Source of the DNA: Myotis daubentonii
Taxonomy: Eukaryota > Chordata > Mammalia > Chiroptera > Vespertilionidae
Assembly (NCBI RefSeq): GCF_963259705.1
Contig: NC_081841.1
Location: 89,293,063-89,357,062, forward strand
DNA length: 64,000 nucleotides
Direction: 5' to 3'
In this document: positions 22,292-33,988 of the stretch, one piece after another
How the letters are laid out: each line of letters starts with the position of its first letter
How positions within the stretch are numbered: position 1 is the first letter of the stretch
Notes under the pieces: generated by a model
Database searches by the model: none
The model's input: the letters and a program-made list of their open reading frames with translations, nothing else
Told to the model about the DNA's origin: nothing
Made by a program: the position numbers and the translations under genes

Positions 22292-22305
22292 TTTTATAGA
22301 AAATG

Positions 22306-22580
22306 AGTGTTCAAAGAAATTTATTGTGATATTCATTGCAGTATTGTTTATTAAACTTAGATTTTGAAATAATCTAAATGTTTTAATAGAAGATAGTTTA
22401 AAAAAATATAGTATAGCCTTGAAATTCTATAAACAATTTTTCCCAATTCTTTATTGTAGTAAAATACATATAGTACTTAACCATTGTTAAGTGTACAGTT
22501 CAGTGGTATTAATTTATATTGTTGTGCAACCCATCACCTCTGTCCATGACTTCATCTTGCAAAACTGAAAACTATAAACT
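22306..22580 (+). repeat. Old L1M 3' UTR-type fragment
   Basis: 'ttattgtgatattcattgcagtattgttta', 'aataatctaaatg' and then 'ttattgtagtaaaatacat...gtgtacagttcagtggtatta' are familiar old LINE 3' blocks in diverged form. Confidence 0.5.
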
Positions 22581-22589
22581 TTATAAATA

Positions 22590-23070
22590 ACAAGATGGAT
22601 TTATAAGAAATAACATAGAAAAATGATCATAATATATTACTAGAAGAAAAGTTGGAAAGTTGTAGTATAATCTGAATCTGTTTTTCAATGACAGAGAGAA
22701 TGAATTACTTATGGGATCATCTTTTTTACTGATTTTCTGGAAATTGCCTTTCCTTGCATTCAATGGTTAGTATATGAATGTCCAAGTTAGTACAATCTGA
22801 CACTGTATAATAATAATAGTTGTTATCTCATTGTTATGTGGATCAAATGAATTAATGCTTATATAACAGTAAGATCACTGTTGGGTACTTATTAAGTGAC
22901 ACAGAAATGTTTCTATTCTTGATGCAATGAAAGTTTGATAAAGATCTTCTCAAGATGTGTCCTCTAAGATAGAAGTGTGATAGCCATTGAGTTACCTTTT
23001 AGTTACCTTGATTTTATAAAATTGCTGCTAGTATTACAAAGAATAAAAACAATAACAGCAATAAAAGTAA
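22590..23070. other. No recognised feature
   Basis: AT-rich unique-looking sequence. A weak MIR-like 3' piece may lie near 22790-22880. Confidence 0.4.
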
Positions 23071-23074
23071 TGGC

Positions 23075-23280
23075 TAATATTTCTTGCACACACACCTGTG
23101 TCAGACAAGGGCCAATGCTTGACCAGCATTATCTTACGTAATCTTTACAAGGTTCTAGGATAGATGCAAAAATCCCTTTCCATATGTGAATAAATGAAAA
23201 CTCAGGGAGAACAAGTAACTTGTTATAATATCACACAGCTAATAAGTTTTAGAACCAGATTATAGAGTCACAAATATTCT
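23075..23280 (-). repeat. MIR SINE
   Basis: Reverse MIR order: 'ctaatatttcttgca', 'tcagacaagggccaatgcttg', 'attatcttacgtaatctttacaa', 'aaactcagggagaacaagtaacttg', 'cacacagctaataag'. Confidence 0.7.
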
Positions 23281-24600
23281 GTTTCCAAAGGGTCTTTTTC
23301 AATTACCACAAGGAAGCATGGCACCATAAGATACTGTATATCAATGCACACACATATGTATGTTTACTGTACACGTGTGTGTGTGTATGCATATGTACTT
23401 TAGAGTAACAGAATCAGATCAAGGTATAAGCTATGTTTTAGTGCTGAATTGTTGACATTTTTTAGAATGTGTTCTGAAGACACAAAAGGTACACTCAGTA
23501 CTTCTTATTGTATTGCAATTATTTATTTATGGGCAGTCTGTCCTGGACAGATACAATTTTTTTTATCTGTGTATACTTCTGACTTAACAAGTAGTGAATA
23601 TATAATAATTTCACCTAATGTTGAAATAGAATTTAGAACTGCTTTAAAATAACAAATCTTGTAGTCTCTGTTTCTGCTTACATTATTGGAGACTTTGCCA
23701 TTTGGGTTTGCCTCTCAGACTGAACCTGCTCTGTCTGCAACTTCCTCAGGATCACTTCCCTTGTAAATGTTCAGTACTAGTCACCTATAGGGTTACCTAT
23801 CTGCCCTGTCCAGTGACCAAACACTGTCTAGATAATTTCTGAGAATTTTCTACTTACTCAACTCATCAATTTGCTTTTCCAAAACTAAGATGTTGGAATT
23901 TATTCTTTACCACTGAAAACCTATTTTTAATTTGAGTTGTCCTCCCTTTTAAAATACCACCAGCCAAAGCAGGATTTCTTCAAAATAACATTAGGCAGTC
24001 AGTCCTCCATTCATATCCCAAATTTTTGTCTGTAGTTTCAAAAGAAACCCTCCATATATTCAGATCTTCAGCTCCATTTCCAACGCTTCAATACAGTGAA
24101 AGGACACACCTTTGGGGAGAACATCTTTGTATCTTTGTCCTTTCTCTATAATGACAGTTTCACAATCTGTTTCACCATCAGGAGAAATGCTTCCTATTCT
24201 CTTGTAATTTCTCTGCTTCCTCTCTGCTGCTTTATCTGCTCTAATAAACAGAAAAAAAATATAAAGAAAACAATCATATACATAAATGTGTGGTAAGCTT
24301 TATTTCTGTAATTCTTTGAATTGCCTTTCCTAATCAAGGAGGAACCTCACAACACCCTTCATAACTCTGTATATACTTTTGGCCTTCCCACTGGATATGG
24401 AGGGTCTATTTATATTCTGTTGGTCCCCCAAAGAACATATAAAATAAACTTTGTTCACACCTTACCATTTTTAAAGATAAAATTTTAAACCTATGATAAA
24501 AAAATGCATTCTCAAGCAAAGAAGAAAGTGATTTTATTCAGCAGCAATAAAGGGAACACTGACAATAATCTTCTTGTTCTTCTTCTCCTTCTTCTTCTTC
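23281..24600. other. No recognised gene; short (GT)n
   Basis: Unique-looking sequence with a CA/GT and TATG microsatellite at about 23345-23395. No exon or RNA gene seen. Confidence 0.45.
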
Positions 24601-24778
24601 ATCCATCTTAACTAATTCTCACAACTTCATTAAGTAAATATTATTATCCCTGCTCTATTGCTGAGGAAACGGAGGCTCAGAGAGATTAACTATGGAAGGT
24701 CACACGGCTAACAACTTACCAATATATGAACCCAGGCCTCTTTGGCTCTAATGTTTGCATTAGCTACTTCTTATGATC
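24601..24778 (-). repeat. MIR SINE
   Basis: Well-kept core: 'ctattgctgaggaaacggaggctcagagagattaacta', 'ggtcacacggctaacaactta', 'gaacccaggcctctttggctcta'. Confidence 0.85.
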
Positions 24779-25014
24779 TAAGCTTTTAGGTTTAAAAAAA
24801 TAATATGGCAGTTCTGCAGAAAAGATAAGTAGATGAATAATTTCCAAGATAAAGTTAATCATAAAGCTCATAGAGAATATGTGCTTGCATAACATATCAA
24901 TTGGTGCTAAATAGTAAATGCTAACAAGAATCTTATCTGAAGAGGCAAGCCCTATATTTGTAAGGCCGGCATCCACTGCTGTTTGCTCTACTTCCAAGAT
25001 AAAACACTAATAAA

Positions 25015-25500
25015 CTTACAAGACTTAAAGACCTTACTTGCCTTCCAACCTCACCTGGTTCCATTTTTACCTTCACTCACTTGTCTCTCACCGTTTCACC
25101 ATAAATGTCCTAATGTTCCCTAACATACCTATCTCAGGAATTTTACTCACTTCTCTTCTCCAGTATTAGATCACTCTCCTACTTCCCTGAATATTTGAAC
25201 AATTGATTATTTTTTTAATCTTCCAAGTTTTAATTCAATTGTCACTTTCTCTGAAAAGCTATTTCTGGTCACTCTACCTAAGCAAGTGCCATCTCTTATT
25301 CTTTTTTGTATCCCTCAGAAGTTGTAATTTGCTGGGTTTTTTTTGTTTTTCCAGTTTTTTTGTTGTTTTCCTTACTTGCCTATTGTCTGTCTAGAAAGCT
25401 TACTGGTAGACCTAGTGTCTGTTCCTTAACCATTGTGTATCCAAAGTCTAAAGCCTCCTCATTAGTTTTTGGATGAATAAATTATATGTTAAACACAAAT
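25015..25500 (+). repeat. L2 LINE 3' end
   Basis: L2 order is visible: 'ccttacttgccttccaacctcac', 'tttaattcaattgtcactttctctgaaaagctattt', 'tggtcactctacctaa', 'ttgcctattgtctgtctagaaagcttactggtag' and a 'ttggatgaataaatta' tail. Confidence 0.75.
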
Positions 25501-25617
25501 TATAATATAATATCGAGTGATAACAATAACAACTAGCATATAGTCAAAGAACACCTAAATTTATTATATCTCCCTTGTGACTTCTCATTTTTCCAATATC
25601 TCTTATTATAAATGAGA

Positions 25618-26349
25618 CTAGGGGCCCGGTGCATGAAATTCGTGCACTGGGTGTGTGTGGGGGGAGTGTCCCTCAGCCCAGCCTGCCCCCTCTCACATAC
25701 TGGGAGCCCTCAGGCGTTGACCCCCATCACCCTCCAATCGCAGGATCGGCCTCTTGCCCAGGCCTGACGCCTCTGGCCTAGGCGTCCGGCCCGGGCAGCG
25801 GGGACCTGCAGTGGCAGCGGGGGGTGCCAAGATCGCGCGGGCTCCACCCCTGACCCTGCAGGACGCCTCTGGCTGAGGCATCCGGCTCGGGCAGCAGGGA
25901 CTCGCAGCTGCAGCGGCCCCACGATCATGGGCTCTGCTTTAGGCCCAGGCAAGGGACCCCTAGCTCCTGGGACTGCCAGCTTCGACTGTGCCCAGCTCCC
26001 ATCGCTGGCTCCACCCCTACTTCCTGCTATCACTGGCCAGGGCGGAAAAGGCACCTGATTCTCTGATCATGCCTGGGGGGCAGGGCAAAGGCGGCCCCAG
26101 GGCCGCCTTTGCCCTGTCCCCCAGCTCTTAGCTCCCCCCTGGGTTTCCGATCACTGTCAGTGTCAGGGGGCTTCTTCCTGCTTTCCCTTTCGCCTCCCTG
26201 CATTGTGCCTACATATGCAAATTAACCGCCATCTTGTTGGCAGTTAACTGCCAATCTTAGTTGGCAGTTAATTTGCATATAGCCCTGATTAGCCAATGAA
26301 AAGGGTAGCTCGTACGCCAATTACCATTTTTCTCTTTTATTAGTGTTGA
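25618..26349 (-). mobile_element. Non-autonomous Helitron H
   Basis: CTAG at 25618-25621 after A; hairpin GTGCACGAATTTCATGCACC; 5' end TCAACACTAATAAAAGAG at 26349 followed by T. The 5' part holds CATTGGCTAATCAGGGC and TATGCAAATTAAC next to a short palindrome at 26215-26282 (TATGCAAATTAAC...GTTAATTTGCATATA). The body is GC-rich and shows no real gene. Confidence 0.92.
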
Positions 26350-27062
26350 TTCCTTACAATAATGACCAAAACTCATAATCTCACCATGGCAGCAAAGTCC
26401 AATTGACACTGACATCACACTAAGCCTGTATGCACTGAGTCAAAGTAATCAGGGGTGATGAAAAAATAAGAAAAACTGATTCACACACTGAGAAAATTTT
26501 GATCGCATGAAAGCAAGATAAAACCTGCTGAATCCATGTGAAATCCAATATATAAAACATTTTACATATTGAAGAAAAGGACCAATGAAACACCAAGGAA
26601 ACTATTTTCAGAACGTACATGTTTTGTCTTATTAAGAAAGAGAATGGATTGACATAATAGATTTTGACATAAGCTGTTAGCAGCAAAAGAGGTGCCACCC
26701 TCACAAAGTTGGACTTGCATTCACAGTCTAGGAACCATGTATGTTGTAAGTTCTAGGCCTTCTTATTTGACTTAATGTTTTCAAATACTCAGAGGGCATT
26801 GGAAATACAGTTCTGATAGAGAAATATATTATCATTAATTAATTGATCACATCAACAAGAACTGTATCTCCCCCGCCTGCTAAATGTGTATGATGCTGTG
26901 TGATGTCCCACTTGCTCCAACACTGTTTTATTATCAGCAAAATTCAATGGCCCTGAGCTAAAGGCCCCAGGCCTTGAGACATACTGAAAATTGGACCTGG
27001 ATACAGCCAGCTGCCTTGTGTCTGAGTGTGTGTGTTCACAAGACTCCATGAAATCAACCTTC
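26350..27062. other. No recognised feature
   Basis: Unique-looking sequence between Helitron H and the HAL1 insertion; no repeat or exon identified. Confidence 0.45.
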
Positions 27063-27077
27063 AAAAGGATTAGATTG
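27063..27077. repeat. Target-site duplication of HAL1 (left copy)
   Basis: AAAAGGATTAGATTG is repeated at 28557-28571 (the leading As merge with the tail) and encloses the whole HAL1-plus-L1 insert. Confidence 0.85.
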
Positions 27078-27311
27078 GACCCCCGGTATTGCAGACAACA
27101 ATCAAGGCTTAACTACAACAAGACTGTGCACAAAGACCACTAGGGGGTGCGCCAAGAAAGCATAAAAAATGCGAAGACAAAGAAACAGGACAAAACTGTC
27201 AATGGAGGATATTGAGTTCAGAACCACACTTTTAAGATCTCTTAAGAACTGTCTAGAAGCCGCCGATAAATGTAGGAGATCCTCAAGAAATCTAATGAGA
27301 CCCTCGATGTT

Positions 27312-27947
27312 ATGATAAAGAACCAATTAGAAATTAAGCGTACATGTACTGAAATAATGAATACTATACAGACTCCCAACAGCAGACCAGAGGAGCGCAA
27401 GAATCAAGGCAAAGATTTGAAATGTGAAGAAGCAAAAAACACCCAACCAGAAAAGCAAAATGAAAAAAGAATCCGAAAATACGAAGATAGTGTAAGGAGC
27501 CTCTGGGACAGCTTCAAGCTCACCAACATCAGAATTATAGGGGTGCCAGAAGATGAGAGAGAGCAAGATATTGAAAACCTATTTGAAGAAATAATGACAG
27601 AAAACTTTCCCCACCTGGTAAAAGAAATAGACTTACAGGTCCAGGAAGCGCAGAGAACCCCAAACAAAAGGAACCCAAAGAGGACCACACCAAGACACAT
27701 CATAATTAAAATGCCAAGAGCAAAACACAAAGAGAGAATCTTAAAAGCAGCAAGAGAAAGAAACCCAGTTACCTACAAGGGAATACCCATACGACTGTCA
27801 GCTGATTTCTCAACAGAAACTTTGCAGGCCAGAAGGGAATGGCAAGAAATATTCAAAGTGATGAATACCAAGAACCTACAACCAAAATTACTATCCAGCA
27901 AAGCTATCATTCAGAACGGAAGGTCAGATAAAGAGCTTCACAGATAA
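27312..27947 (+). pseudogene. HAL1 ORF1 (L1 ORF1p-like), frameshifted
   Basis: The open part encodes 211 residues: a lysine/glutamate-rich segment, then an RRM-like domain (NIRIIGVPEDEREQDIENLFEEIM), TPRHIIIKM and a C-terminal domain (STETLQARREWQEIFKVMNTKNLQPKLL). Near 27895-27900 an indel changes frame; the expected end (FTDKEKLKEFITTKL...EMLKGIL) is read in another frame at 27940-28013. An upstream in-frame break near 27318 separates an N-terminal part (MRRQRNRTKLSMEDIEFRTTLL). The protein would bind RNA as a trimeric chaperone if intact; this copy is not. Confidence 0.8.
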
Positions 27948-28375
27948 GGAAAAGCTAAAGGAGTTCATCACCACCAAACTAGTATTATATGAAATGCTGA
28001 AAGGTATCCTTTAAGAAGAGGAAGAAGAAGGAAAAGGTAAAGATACAAATTATGAACAACAAACATGCATCTATCAACAAGTGAATCTAAAAATCAAGTG
28101 AATAAATAATCTGGTGATCATAATAGAATGAGGGACATAGAAAGGGAATGGACTGACTATTCTTGGGGCGGGGGGGGGGGGAAGGGGTGTGGGAGATGCG
28201 GGAAGAGACTGGACAAAAATCGTGCACCTATGGATGAGGACAGTGGGTGGGGAGTGAGGGCGGAGGGTGGGGCGGGAACTGGGAGGAGGGGAGTTATGGG
28301 GGAAAAAAGAGGAACAAATGTAATAATCTGAACAATAAAGATTTAATAAAATAAAAAAAGAAAAGAAAAGAAAAC

Positions 28376-28550
28376 AACCCATGTATATGCTATCTACAAG
28401 AGACCACCTGAGAACAAAGAACTCACAAAGAACGAAAGTGAAGGGATGGGAAAAATTTTCCAGGTAAATGGAAATTTGGGGTTAGCAATACTCATATTTG
28501 ACAAAATAGACTTAAAAGTGAAGGCTAGAACAATAAAACTTCTGGAGGGA
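28376..28550 (+). repeat. L1 ORF2 fragments carried at the HAL1 3' end
   Basis: 'gctatctacaagagaccacctgag', 'gtgaagggatgggaaaaattttccagg' and 'gttagcaatactcatatttgacaaaatagactt' match the L1 endonuclease region; 'agaacaataaaacttctgga' matches a downstream ORF2 block. They lie between the first A-rich end of HAL1 and the final poly(A). Confidence 0.75.
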
Positions 28551-28649
28551 AAAAAAAAAAGGATTAGATTGTGTCCAACATAAATTCTGCCATGCCTGGC
28601 AGATCTTCTGCTCTTGCTTTCACTAGATTTTCCTGGTGGGTACAGCGTC

Positions 28650-29065
28650 TGATAGGTACACCGAGCAGCTCTCTGCTTTCTGTATGGTTATATCTTCAAT
28701 TGTTTTTATCTATAGTTTGTTTTTCCTATGAACTTCACCCTCCTCCAACAATTGCCCATTTAACATCATTCTTTGGATATCTAACATAAAAATAAACATG
28801 TCCAAAATGAACTCGGAAGTTCAACATTCCACAAACTTTACCTTCCCCAAGTGTTTTCTACCTCAGTAAATGCCACAAACCCTAGGTGGCATTCATGATT
28901 TCTACCATCTCTTGCATTCCCTATTTAGTCTGCCATCAAATCACATGGTCTCTATCTTCATGTTGTGTCAAAAATCGCCCCAGTTCTCTACCACACATGG
29001 TGCAAGCCACCATCCTATCTCCCCTGCATCACTGGAAAGTCATTCTGGGCATAGGAGACAGTGAG
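28650..29065 (+). repeat. L2-like LINE fragment
   Basis: 'tggatatctaacataaaaataaacatgtccaaaatgaactc', 'cctcagtaaatgccac' and 'cagttctctaccac...gtgcaagccaccatcctatctcccctgcatcactgg' follow the L2 ORF2 order. Confidence 0.6.
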
Positions 29066-29199
29066 CTCAAATGTCCCAAAGAAGTGTGCTGGGGCTTCAA
29101 GGAGCAGAAAGGGGGAGCACAGCAAACTGGGATTTAAAAAAACAAAAAACAAAACAAAGATGTCAGAGAGATGGGGGTGAGGTGCTGTAAATGATGAAA

Positions 29200-29467
29200 G
29201 TCATGTATATTTATTGTTAGAACTTTGACTTTTATTTTAAATTTAATGGGAAATCATTGGAAAGTTTCAAGCAAGCAAAGGACATTCTCTGACTTCCATT
29301 TTAAAAAACTTGCTTAGGCAGCTGTGTTGACAAGAGCTGCGTTGACAAGGGTAGAAGCAAGGACAGCAGGTAGGTTGGTTCCTGTGTAATCTGCATACAA
29401 GGTGAGGATAATTTTGATAGCAGCACTGGAATTGAGGGCTGGTCAAATTATGAGAACATTTTAAAAA

Positions 29468-29532
<65 letters not shown>

Positions 29533-30213
29533 TTTTATTGATTTTTTACAGAGAGGAAGGGAGAGGGATAGACAGTTAGAAACATCAGTGAGAAAGAAAC
29601 ATCAATCAGCTGCCTCCTGCACACTTCCTACTGGCTATGTGCCTGAAACCAAGATACATGCCCTTGACTGGAATCGAACCTGGGACCCTTCAGTCCACAG
29701 GCCAACGCTCTATCCACTGAACCAAACCGGTTAGGGTGAGCTGGTCAAATTATGAAAGTAGAGTCAAACAAATATGGTGATAGATCACTTTGCATTTGAA
29801 GGAAAGAAATGGGTCAAGGGTTACATGGAAGTTATTGGCCTGACAACTAAATAAATGCTCTTTTATTAATTTAAATGAGGGAAGATTGAAGGACAAGTAG
29901 GATGGACAATAGTAATCTCATTAGGTCAGTTTGAGTCATATTAAATTTGAGATGCCTTTTTGACATCCAAGTGGAGATGCCAAATCGACCATTAGATACA
30001 TAAGTTTCAAGCTGAGGAATAAAGTCTGTGCTAGAGAAATAACTGTTCAAGATCTAAATGGAAAAGTCATCAGAGTGAATGAGATCACCAAGGTGGCAAA
30101 TATAGACTGGGAAGAGAAGAGGTCCATGGCCTGATTCCAGGCACTTCTTGCTTTTAGAGGAAAGGGTGATGATAAGGAATCACTAAGAAAGATTTAAGAA
30201 GGAGCGTCTATAA
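29200..30213 (-). repeat. L2-like LINE fragment, opposite orientation
   Basis: 'taaatttgagatgcctttttgacatccaagtggagatgcc' is the reverse complement of the L2 block seen at 28770-28800; 'gagatcaccaaggtggcaaatatagactgggaagagaagagg' extends it. A VES SINE (29454-29739) splits it. Confidence 0.6.
29454..29739 (-). repeat. VES SINE with (TA)n tail
   Basis: Minus-strand VES; head complement at 29715-29735 (CCACTGAACCAAACCGGTTAGG). A 16-bp target duplication GCTGGTCAAATTATGA lies at 29438-29453 and 29740-29755. The A-tail has become an approximately 55-bp TA microsatellite (29471-29526). Confidence 0.93.
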
Positions 30214-30221
30214 AGATAGGG
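30214..30221. repeat. hAT target-site duplication (left copy)
   Basis: AGATAGGG here and at 30460-30467, exact 8 bp. Confidence 0.93.
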
Positions 30222-30459
30222 CAGTGGTAGCGAACCTTTTGAGCTCGGCGTGTCAGCATTTTGAAAAACCCTAACTTAACTCTGGTGCCGTGTCACATAT
30301 AGAAATTTTTTGATATTTGCAACCATAGTAAAACAAAGACTTATATTTTTGATATTTATTTTATATATTTAAATGCCATTTAACAAAGAAAAATCAACCA
30401 AAAAAAAAATGAGTTCGCATGTCACCTCTGGTACGCGTGTCATAGGTTTGCCATCACTG
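30222..30459. mobile_element. Non-autonomous hAT element, complete
   Basis: Terminal inverted repeats CAGTGGTAGCGAACCTTTT and CATAGGTTTGCCATCACTG; 238 bp; exact 8-bp duplication agataggg on both sides. AT-rich middle without coding capacity; it would need a hAT transposase from elsewhere. Same family as 61493-61710, which lies in the opposite orientation. Confidence 0.95.
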
Positions 30460-30467
30460 AGATAGGG

Positions 30468-30616
30468 GAATGTAGCAAACATGCTTCCCGGCAGGGAGTC
30501 ATCACTGTGTCAAAGCTCTGGATAGGTAAGGTAAAACCTGTGACATGACCACTAAATCTAACAACATAGAGCTTGTCTTTTGCATAAAAAATGTTATTCA
30601 TTTATATTACTCTATA
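30468..30616. other. Short unique gap
   Basis: Between the hAT and a Helitron; nothing recognised. Confidence 0.5.
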
Positions 30617-31346
30617 TCCTATATAATAAAAGGCTAATATGCAAATAGACTGAACTGTGGAAGAACAGAACAACTGGTCGCTATGATATGCGCTGATCAC
30701 CAGGGGGCACAAGCAGAGCATGGTGAGCATCGCAGCAGGCAGCAGAGCGCGAAACATGGGGGGGTGTCGGCTGTCAGGGGATGATGGAGCAGGTGAGCGG
30801 AGGTGCCAGACCAAGGCAGGGCACCAGTCGCTGTCATTGGAGGGAGCCTCTGGTAGTTACTGAAAATTCTTTTGCTCCCACATGCCACGGTCCGGCCCAG
30901 CGCTTGCACCTGCTGCTGGCACCGACACACCTCACACCCACTTCCAGCGCCTTGCACTGGTCCCGATCACTCGGCACTGTCAGTGGGTGTGAATGGTGGC
31001 TGCCAGCCCTGATCACCCCTGAGGGCTTCTCCATCTCCCCCTACTCTTGAGGGGCGATTGGGGCAGCGGCTGCCACTTGCACCTACTGATGGCGCCAGCC
31101 CTGCTTGCACCTGCTGCTGGTGCCAGCCCCAATCACCATCAGCAGTGCGAGTGGGCAGGCGCTGTCAAGCATGTGGGAACAGTGGTGGTGGGTGCAGGGC
31201 TGCTGGCAGACAGGGGACTGGGGGCCATGGAGGGAGGAGCCAGGTCGGCGTATGGAGGATGGGCTGAGACCTACCCCTGTGCCCACGACAGCCTTGTGGC
31301 CCACAGTTCCTTTCAAGGTGCACGGATTTGTGCACTGGGCCCCTAG
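30617..31346 (+). mobile_element. Non-autonomous Helitron I
   Basis: Starts TCCTATATAATAAAAGGC at 30617 after A; ends CACTGGGCCCCTAG at 31346 before T, with hairpin TGCACGGATTTGTGCAC. Shares internal words (GTCAGTGGGTGTGAATGG, CACTTGCACC...ACTGATGGCG) with the Helitron at 5793. Open frames of 70-115 codons in all registers reflect GC richness and are not credible genes. Confidence 0.92.
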
Positions 31347-31864
31347 TATAAAAATGAATCTCAAAAAATACTTTAGCAAGAAGAATGTAATTATTCACTT
31401 AATTTTTTATTATGTCTGCTGCTTCCTCAAATGCCTCTACATTGGACTCTGAACATAGAGGCTAATAGATTAACATTGGCTTCTGACAATTTCATACAAA
31501 TTGCCATCTTTCAAACTAATATTTGCACAACATTTAATGTTTACAGTGACTTAGAAGTACATTATTGAATGTGTAATGTACACCATGTAGGGATAGTCAA
31601 CATTATCTTTATTAATATTATTCTACAGATGTGGAACAAGAGCCTCTACAAGAGGCAGTGGCCGGTTTCACTTTGTGTGTATTGGAAATTCAACTTAAAT
31701 CCTGTCATCTAACTTCAAGGGCCCATTTGTTTTCCTCTTATACCATACTGCTTTCAGCATAAGGATGAGTACCTTGATTAAAAAAAAGTAGAACATATAT
31801 ATGCATGTGCATGTGTGAATATATGTGTGTAAATTTACATGTATACATACATATGTGTGTATAC

Positions 31865-31897
<33 letters not shown>

Positions 31898-32015
31898 TAT
31901 ATATAGTTATTGTCATTGTATCTCTGCTTTTTTATTGATCTACTAACATCCTCTTAATCATTTTCCCCATGACCATCAGGAAACAATCATCTGAAGAAGA
32001 GACAGATGGCATAAT
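31347..32015. other. No recognised gene; compound microsatellite
   Basis: Contains a TATG/TGTG/(TA)n/(CA)n microsatellite at about 31795-31905. Possible weak MIR text at 31530-31640. Otherwise unique-looking. Confidence 0.45.
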
Positions 32016-32019
32016 CTCT

Positions 32020-32172
32020 GTTGTAGTCAGTAGAGCACATGCTTTGGAACCAGGAGTTAAAGACCCAGCTGTGTGACCTTAGTCTAGTCACATAATTCCT
32101 GGCCTCAATTGCTTTACCTGCATATTGTAGATTGTCATGTCTACTTTAAAAGATTTTAAGCAGTCAAGACAC
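32020..32172 (+). repeat. MIR SINE
   Basis: MIR head and core: 'gtagagcacatgctttggaaccagg', 'acccagctgtgtgaccttagtctagtcacataattcctggcctcaattgctttacctgca'. Confidence 0.8.
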
Positions 32173-33375
32173 ATAATCTTTCCACTTAACCTTTCTAAGG
32201 TTAGGCTGGTTACCATTAGTGTGTTCTTCCATATCACCCTTCTCAGCATTTGGCACACTCCATTGTAGCTGTGGCCTCTGCATTAGCATTTTGAAGACAA
32301 TGACTTTTCCATTCTTCCCATGTTCTTCTAAGAATATGGTAAAATGATAGTTATATAATCAAAGAATTAAACCCATGGCATATGTTAAGTGTAAAGTAAA
32401 TGATAATATTATTAATGCCATTATTATATTATCTAGATTCATGAAAAATCAAACCCATAATTTTAGTCCCAATGACAAGAAAGAGGATTAACATTGCCAT
32501 ATCAAGCATCTTGTATCCAGTTTAGACTGTTTATCTATCATATGGCATTGGTAACAAATCACTTCTCAAAGTTAATTGAACATTGCTGCTAGAAAAAAAT
32601 CACTTTTAAACTAATCCTACAGAAAGCCAAACTCAAATTAAAGTGTCCAACTTTAGCTAGATATTCACTTATCCTTAATATCTTCCAAGCTTCTGTGGCC
32701 ACCTTTTCTTTTAACATCTAAAGAGTTTACACATTAGCTGATCTTAAAGTAGAACTGAGTACATATTAACTGCTAAACAAATGTTTATTAATAGAATTAA
32801 AAATAAGTGAATGGATAAATACATGAGATAACTATTAGCAAAATTAAAATTTTAAAAATACAAATATTTTTCTAGGTTTTCAAATTCCAAAAGAATGTCA
32901 TTTATGCTTTTGTTTTTCTACAATGAACATAATATTTTTCTAAGCTGCACATGCATGCTGTGAAATGTTTTTCTCTTATTAATTTCCTTTCTATACCCGG
33001 TTCCTAGACAGCTGAAAATTATGAGTTTACAGAACAAGATGTACTTTTCCATTCTTATTTTATGGCCAAGTACTATGGCATGCACTGTTATGAAAACAAT
33101 TCTAAACTGTGCTTTATTATACTATATTGTGCAATTTATATTCCAAAGATACAATCAGCACCAGATACTATCAGAACATACAAATTTAATAAGAGACACA
33201 GCGTTCCTGTTGTCCTAATAGTTATTAAAATGAAACTCTTACCAGAAGACATTTACAGTGTCTTTTCAAAGATTTTCTGCATACTTTGATGCATCAGTTG
33301 GGGCCTCTAGATATAAATCGCAATATCATAGATCTTAGAAAAATACTATACTAAGCTGGAGGGAGCCTTTATAAC
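32173..33375. other. Unique sequence; source of a local duplication
   Basis: AT-rich with no exon seen. The part 32713-32803 is repeated at 34802-34893. A weak MIR tail may lie near 32370-32430. Confidence 0.45.
32713..32803 (+). repeat. Local duplication, copy 1
   Basis: AACATCTAAAGAGTTTACAC...ATAGAATTAAAAA, closely matched by 34802-34893 about 2.1 kb away with only a handful of differences by eye. Confidence 0.9.
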
Positions 33376-33379
33376 CATC

Positions 33380-33505
33380 CAGACTGACTCCTTTATTTTA
33401 CAAGCAAGACACCGAGCGTGAGAGAGAATAATTGATGCGACCTAAGCCATGTCTAAATTGTGGCTAGAACAGAGGATCGCTGACACCTAATCAAGGAGTC
33501 CTTTC
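33380..33505 (-). repeat. MIR SINE, partial
   Basis: 'ttattttacaagcaagacaccgagcgtgagagaga', 'cctaagccatgtctaaattgtggctagaacagagg' follow a reverse MIR core. Confidence 0.55.
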
Positions 33506-33715
33506 ACTTTTATTGTTATTAACAATACTAGTAAGGTGAGTAGGGCACATAAGCATTACCATATAAATTCATAGTGTCCCTAAAACAGCTCCAAACTGCA
33601 GATAGAAAGTATCTAATTTTCACCTTTTTTAGAGCAGAAACCACAGTCATAAGGGAAAAAGTAACTTATTTACTATCTAGGATTACCTTGGTTATTTCTT
33701 GTTTACTAGAGGCTC

Positions 33716-33988
33716 AGTGCATGGCATTTGTGCAGTGTGTGTGTGTGTGTGGGGGGGGCAGCCTGGCCTGTGCCCTCTCGCAGTCTGTGACCCCTTGGGG
33801 GATGTCCACTGAGGGGTCCTTAGCGCTTCCTTGAAGGTGGGAGAGACTCCTGCCATCACCGCTGGGCTTGCCAGCTGAGAGCTCAGCTCCTGTGTTGAGT
33901 GTCTGCCCCCTGGTGATCAGTTTACATCATAGTGACCGGTTATTTCATGGTTCGGTTGATTTGCATATTGGCCTTTTATTATATAGGA
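33716..33988 (-). mobile_element. Short Helitron J
   Basis: CTAG at 33716-33719 after A; hairpin GCACAAATGCCATGCAC; 5' end TCCTATATAATAAAAGGCC at 33988 followed by T. Only 273 bp, an internally deleted relative of the G unit (shares CTCTCGCAGTCTGTGACCCC and CCCTGGTGATCAGT). Confidence 0.9.

Larger units (their letters stand above)
27078..28556 (+). mobile_element. HAL1 (half-L1) retrotransposon with chimeric 3' end
   Basis: An ORF1-only LINE: the ORF1-like frame (27190-28017) is followed by a 3' UTR with a G-rich run (28167-28300) and an A-rich end near 28345-28375, with no ORF2 in between. Then come about 170 bp of L1 ORF2-derived text and a second poly(A) at 28550-28560. A single 11-15-bp target duplication brackets everything, so both parts were inserted together. 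HAL1 depends on L1 for reverse transcription. Confidence 0.82.
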
